From contig QZLH01000503.1 in the NCBI GenBank assembly GCA_003833135.1, positions 17,777-28,269 of the forward strand: 10,493 bases of DNA. Direction: 5' to 3'. The notes under the pieces were generated by a model that worked only from the letters and a program-made list of their open reading frames with translations, was not told the DNA's origin and searched no databases. Both the position numbers and the translations under genes were made by a program. This document shows, in pieces, positions 10,309 through 10,493 of the stretch (position 1 is the stretch's first letter; each line of letters begins with the position of its first letter). Source of the DNA: Oehlia diaphana. Its lineage: Eukaryota > Glomeromycota > Glomeromycetes > Glomerales > Glomeraceae.

Positions 10309-10491
10309 TCAATCATTATGTTCGGTTTGGGTATTATCATCAGTTTGTGACTGCGATTCACGATTTTCAGCCGGAGTTTCAGGACCAGAAAAATCTGTAT
10401 CGACGGGCGTATTTTGAGTTTTGTATGCCCATTCTGGAGCATTTTTAGGGTGTCGTGAGGTAATAGAATAACTTTCGTCATCATAGTTTCT
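10309..10491 (-). CDS. C-terminal end of an unidentified acidic, hydrophilic protein (partial)
   Basis: An uninterrupted frame enters from the right edge at codon 10491-10489 and ends at TGA (10311-10309), giving 60 residues. It contains HPKNAPEWAYKTQ, then a low-complexity tail rich in Thr, Gln, Asp, Glu and Asn ending in TQTEHND. Thirteen of 60 residues are Asp or Glu against five Lys or Arg. This balanced composition, with Trp, Pro and Ala, is unlike the Lys/Ile/Asn-rich output expected from random AT-rich sequence. An overlapping frame with an ATG (10484-10290) is of that random kind. I do not recognise the family. It is a separate gene from the VWA pseudogene because its own stop lies between them. 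Confidence 0.55.
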   Translation of the reverse strand, partial: RNYDDESYSITSRHPKNAPEWAYKTQNTPVDTDFSGPETPAENRESQSQTDDNTQTEHND

Positions 10492-10493
10492 CT

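Overview
This window is nuclear DNA from an intron-dense, very AT-rich fungus, most likely an arbuscular mycorrhizal fungus of the Rhizophagus/Glomus type. The case for a fungus rests on three things. There are about 30 short spliceosomal introns (59 to 113 nt, nearly all GT..AG). One gene is a fungal-style 6-phosphofructo-2-kinase. Another belongs to a Cys/His-rich plus von Willebrand A (VWA) family that I know mainly from fungi. The genus is an inference from composition and gene family, not from a search. No bacterial operon, tRNA, rRNA, CRISPR or phage gene was seen.

All recognised genes lie on the minus strand, so transcription runs right to left. From the right edge: (1) 10309-10491 is the C-terminal end of an unidentified acidic protein cut by the window edge. 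(2) 9818-10308 is intergenic and holds a compact cluster of inverted and tandem repeats. (3) 7140-9817 is a 5'-truncated, decayed gene of the zinc-binding-like/VWA family, with five in-frame stops, at least three frameshifts and one intron with a GC donor. (4) 5238-7139 is a 1.9 kb gene-free AT-rich stretch. (5) 3051-5237 is an intact 12-exon gene for a 453-residue 6-phosphofructo-2-kinase whose bisphosphatase half carries Ser in place of the catalytic His. (6) 1207-2890 is an intact 10-exon gene for a 352-residue mitochondrial SpoU-type rRNA 2'-O-methyltransferase (MRM1), including a 20-nt micro-exon. (7) 1-1206 is non-coding, with hairpins, an 18-bp GC-rich palindrome and a dispersed GATATG-type repeat.

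The exon models of the two intact genes were built by hand. Each sums to a multiple of three and recovers the conserved family motifs in order, which is the main support for them. The two genes are in tandem with about 160 bp between the PFK-2 stop and the MRM1 start. Nothing suggests they act together: one makes the glycolytic regulator fructose 2,6-bisphosphate and the other modifies mitochondrial large-subunit rRNA.

The most interesting points are the monofunctional-type active site of the PFK-2, the pattern of decay in the VWA gene next to a foldback element at its 5' break, and the repeat-built palindromes at the left. I found no clear new multi-gene system.
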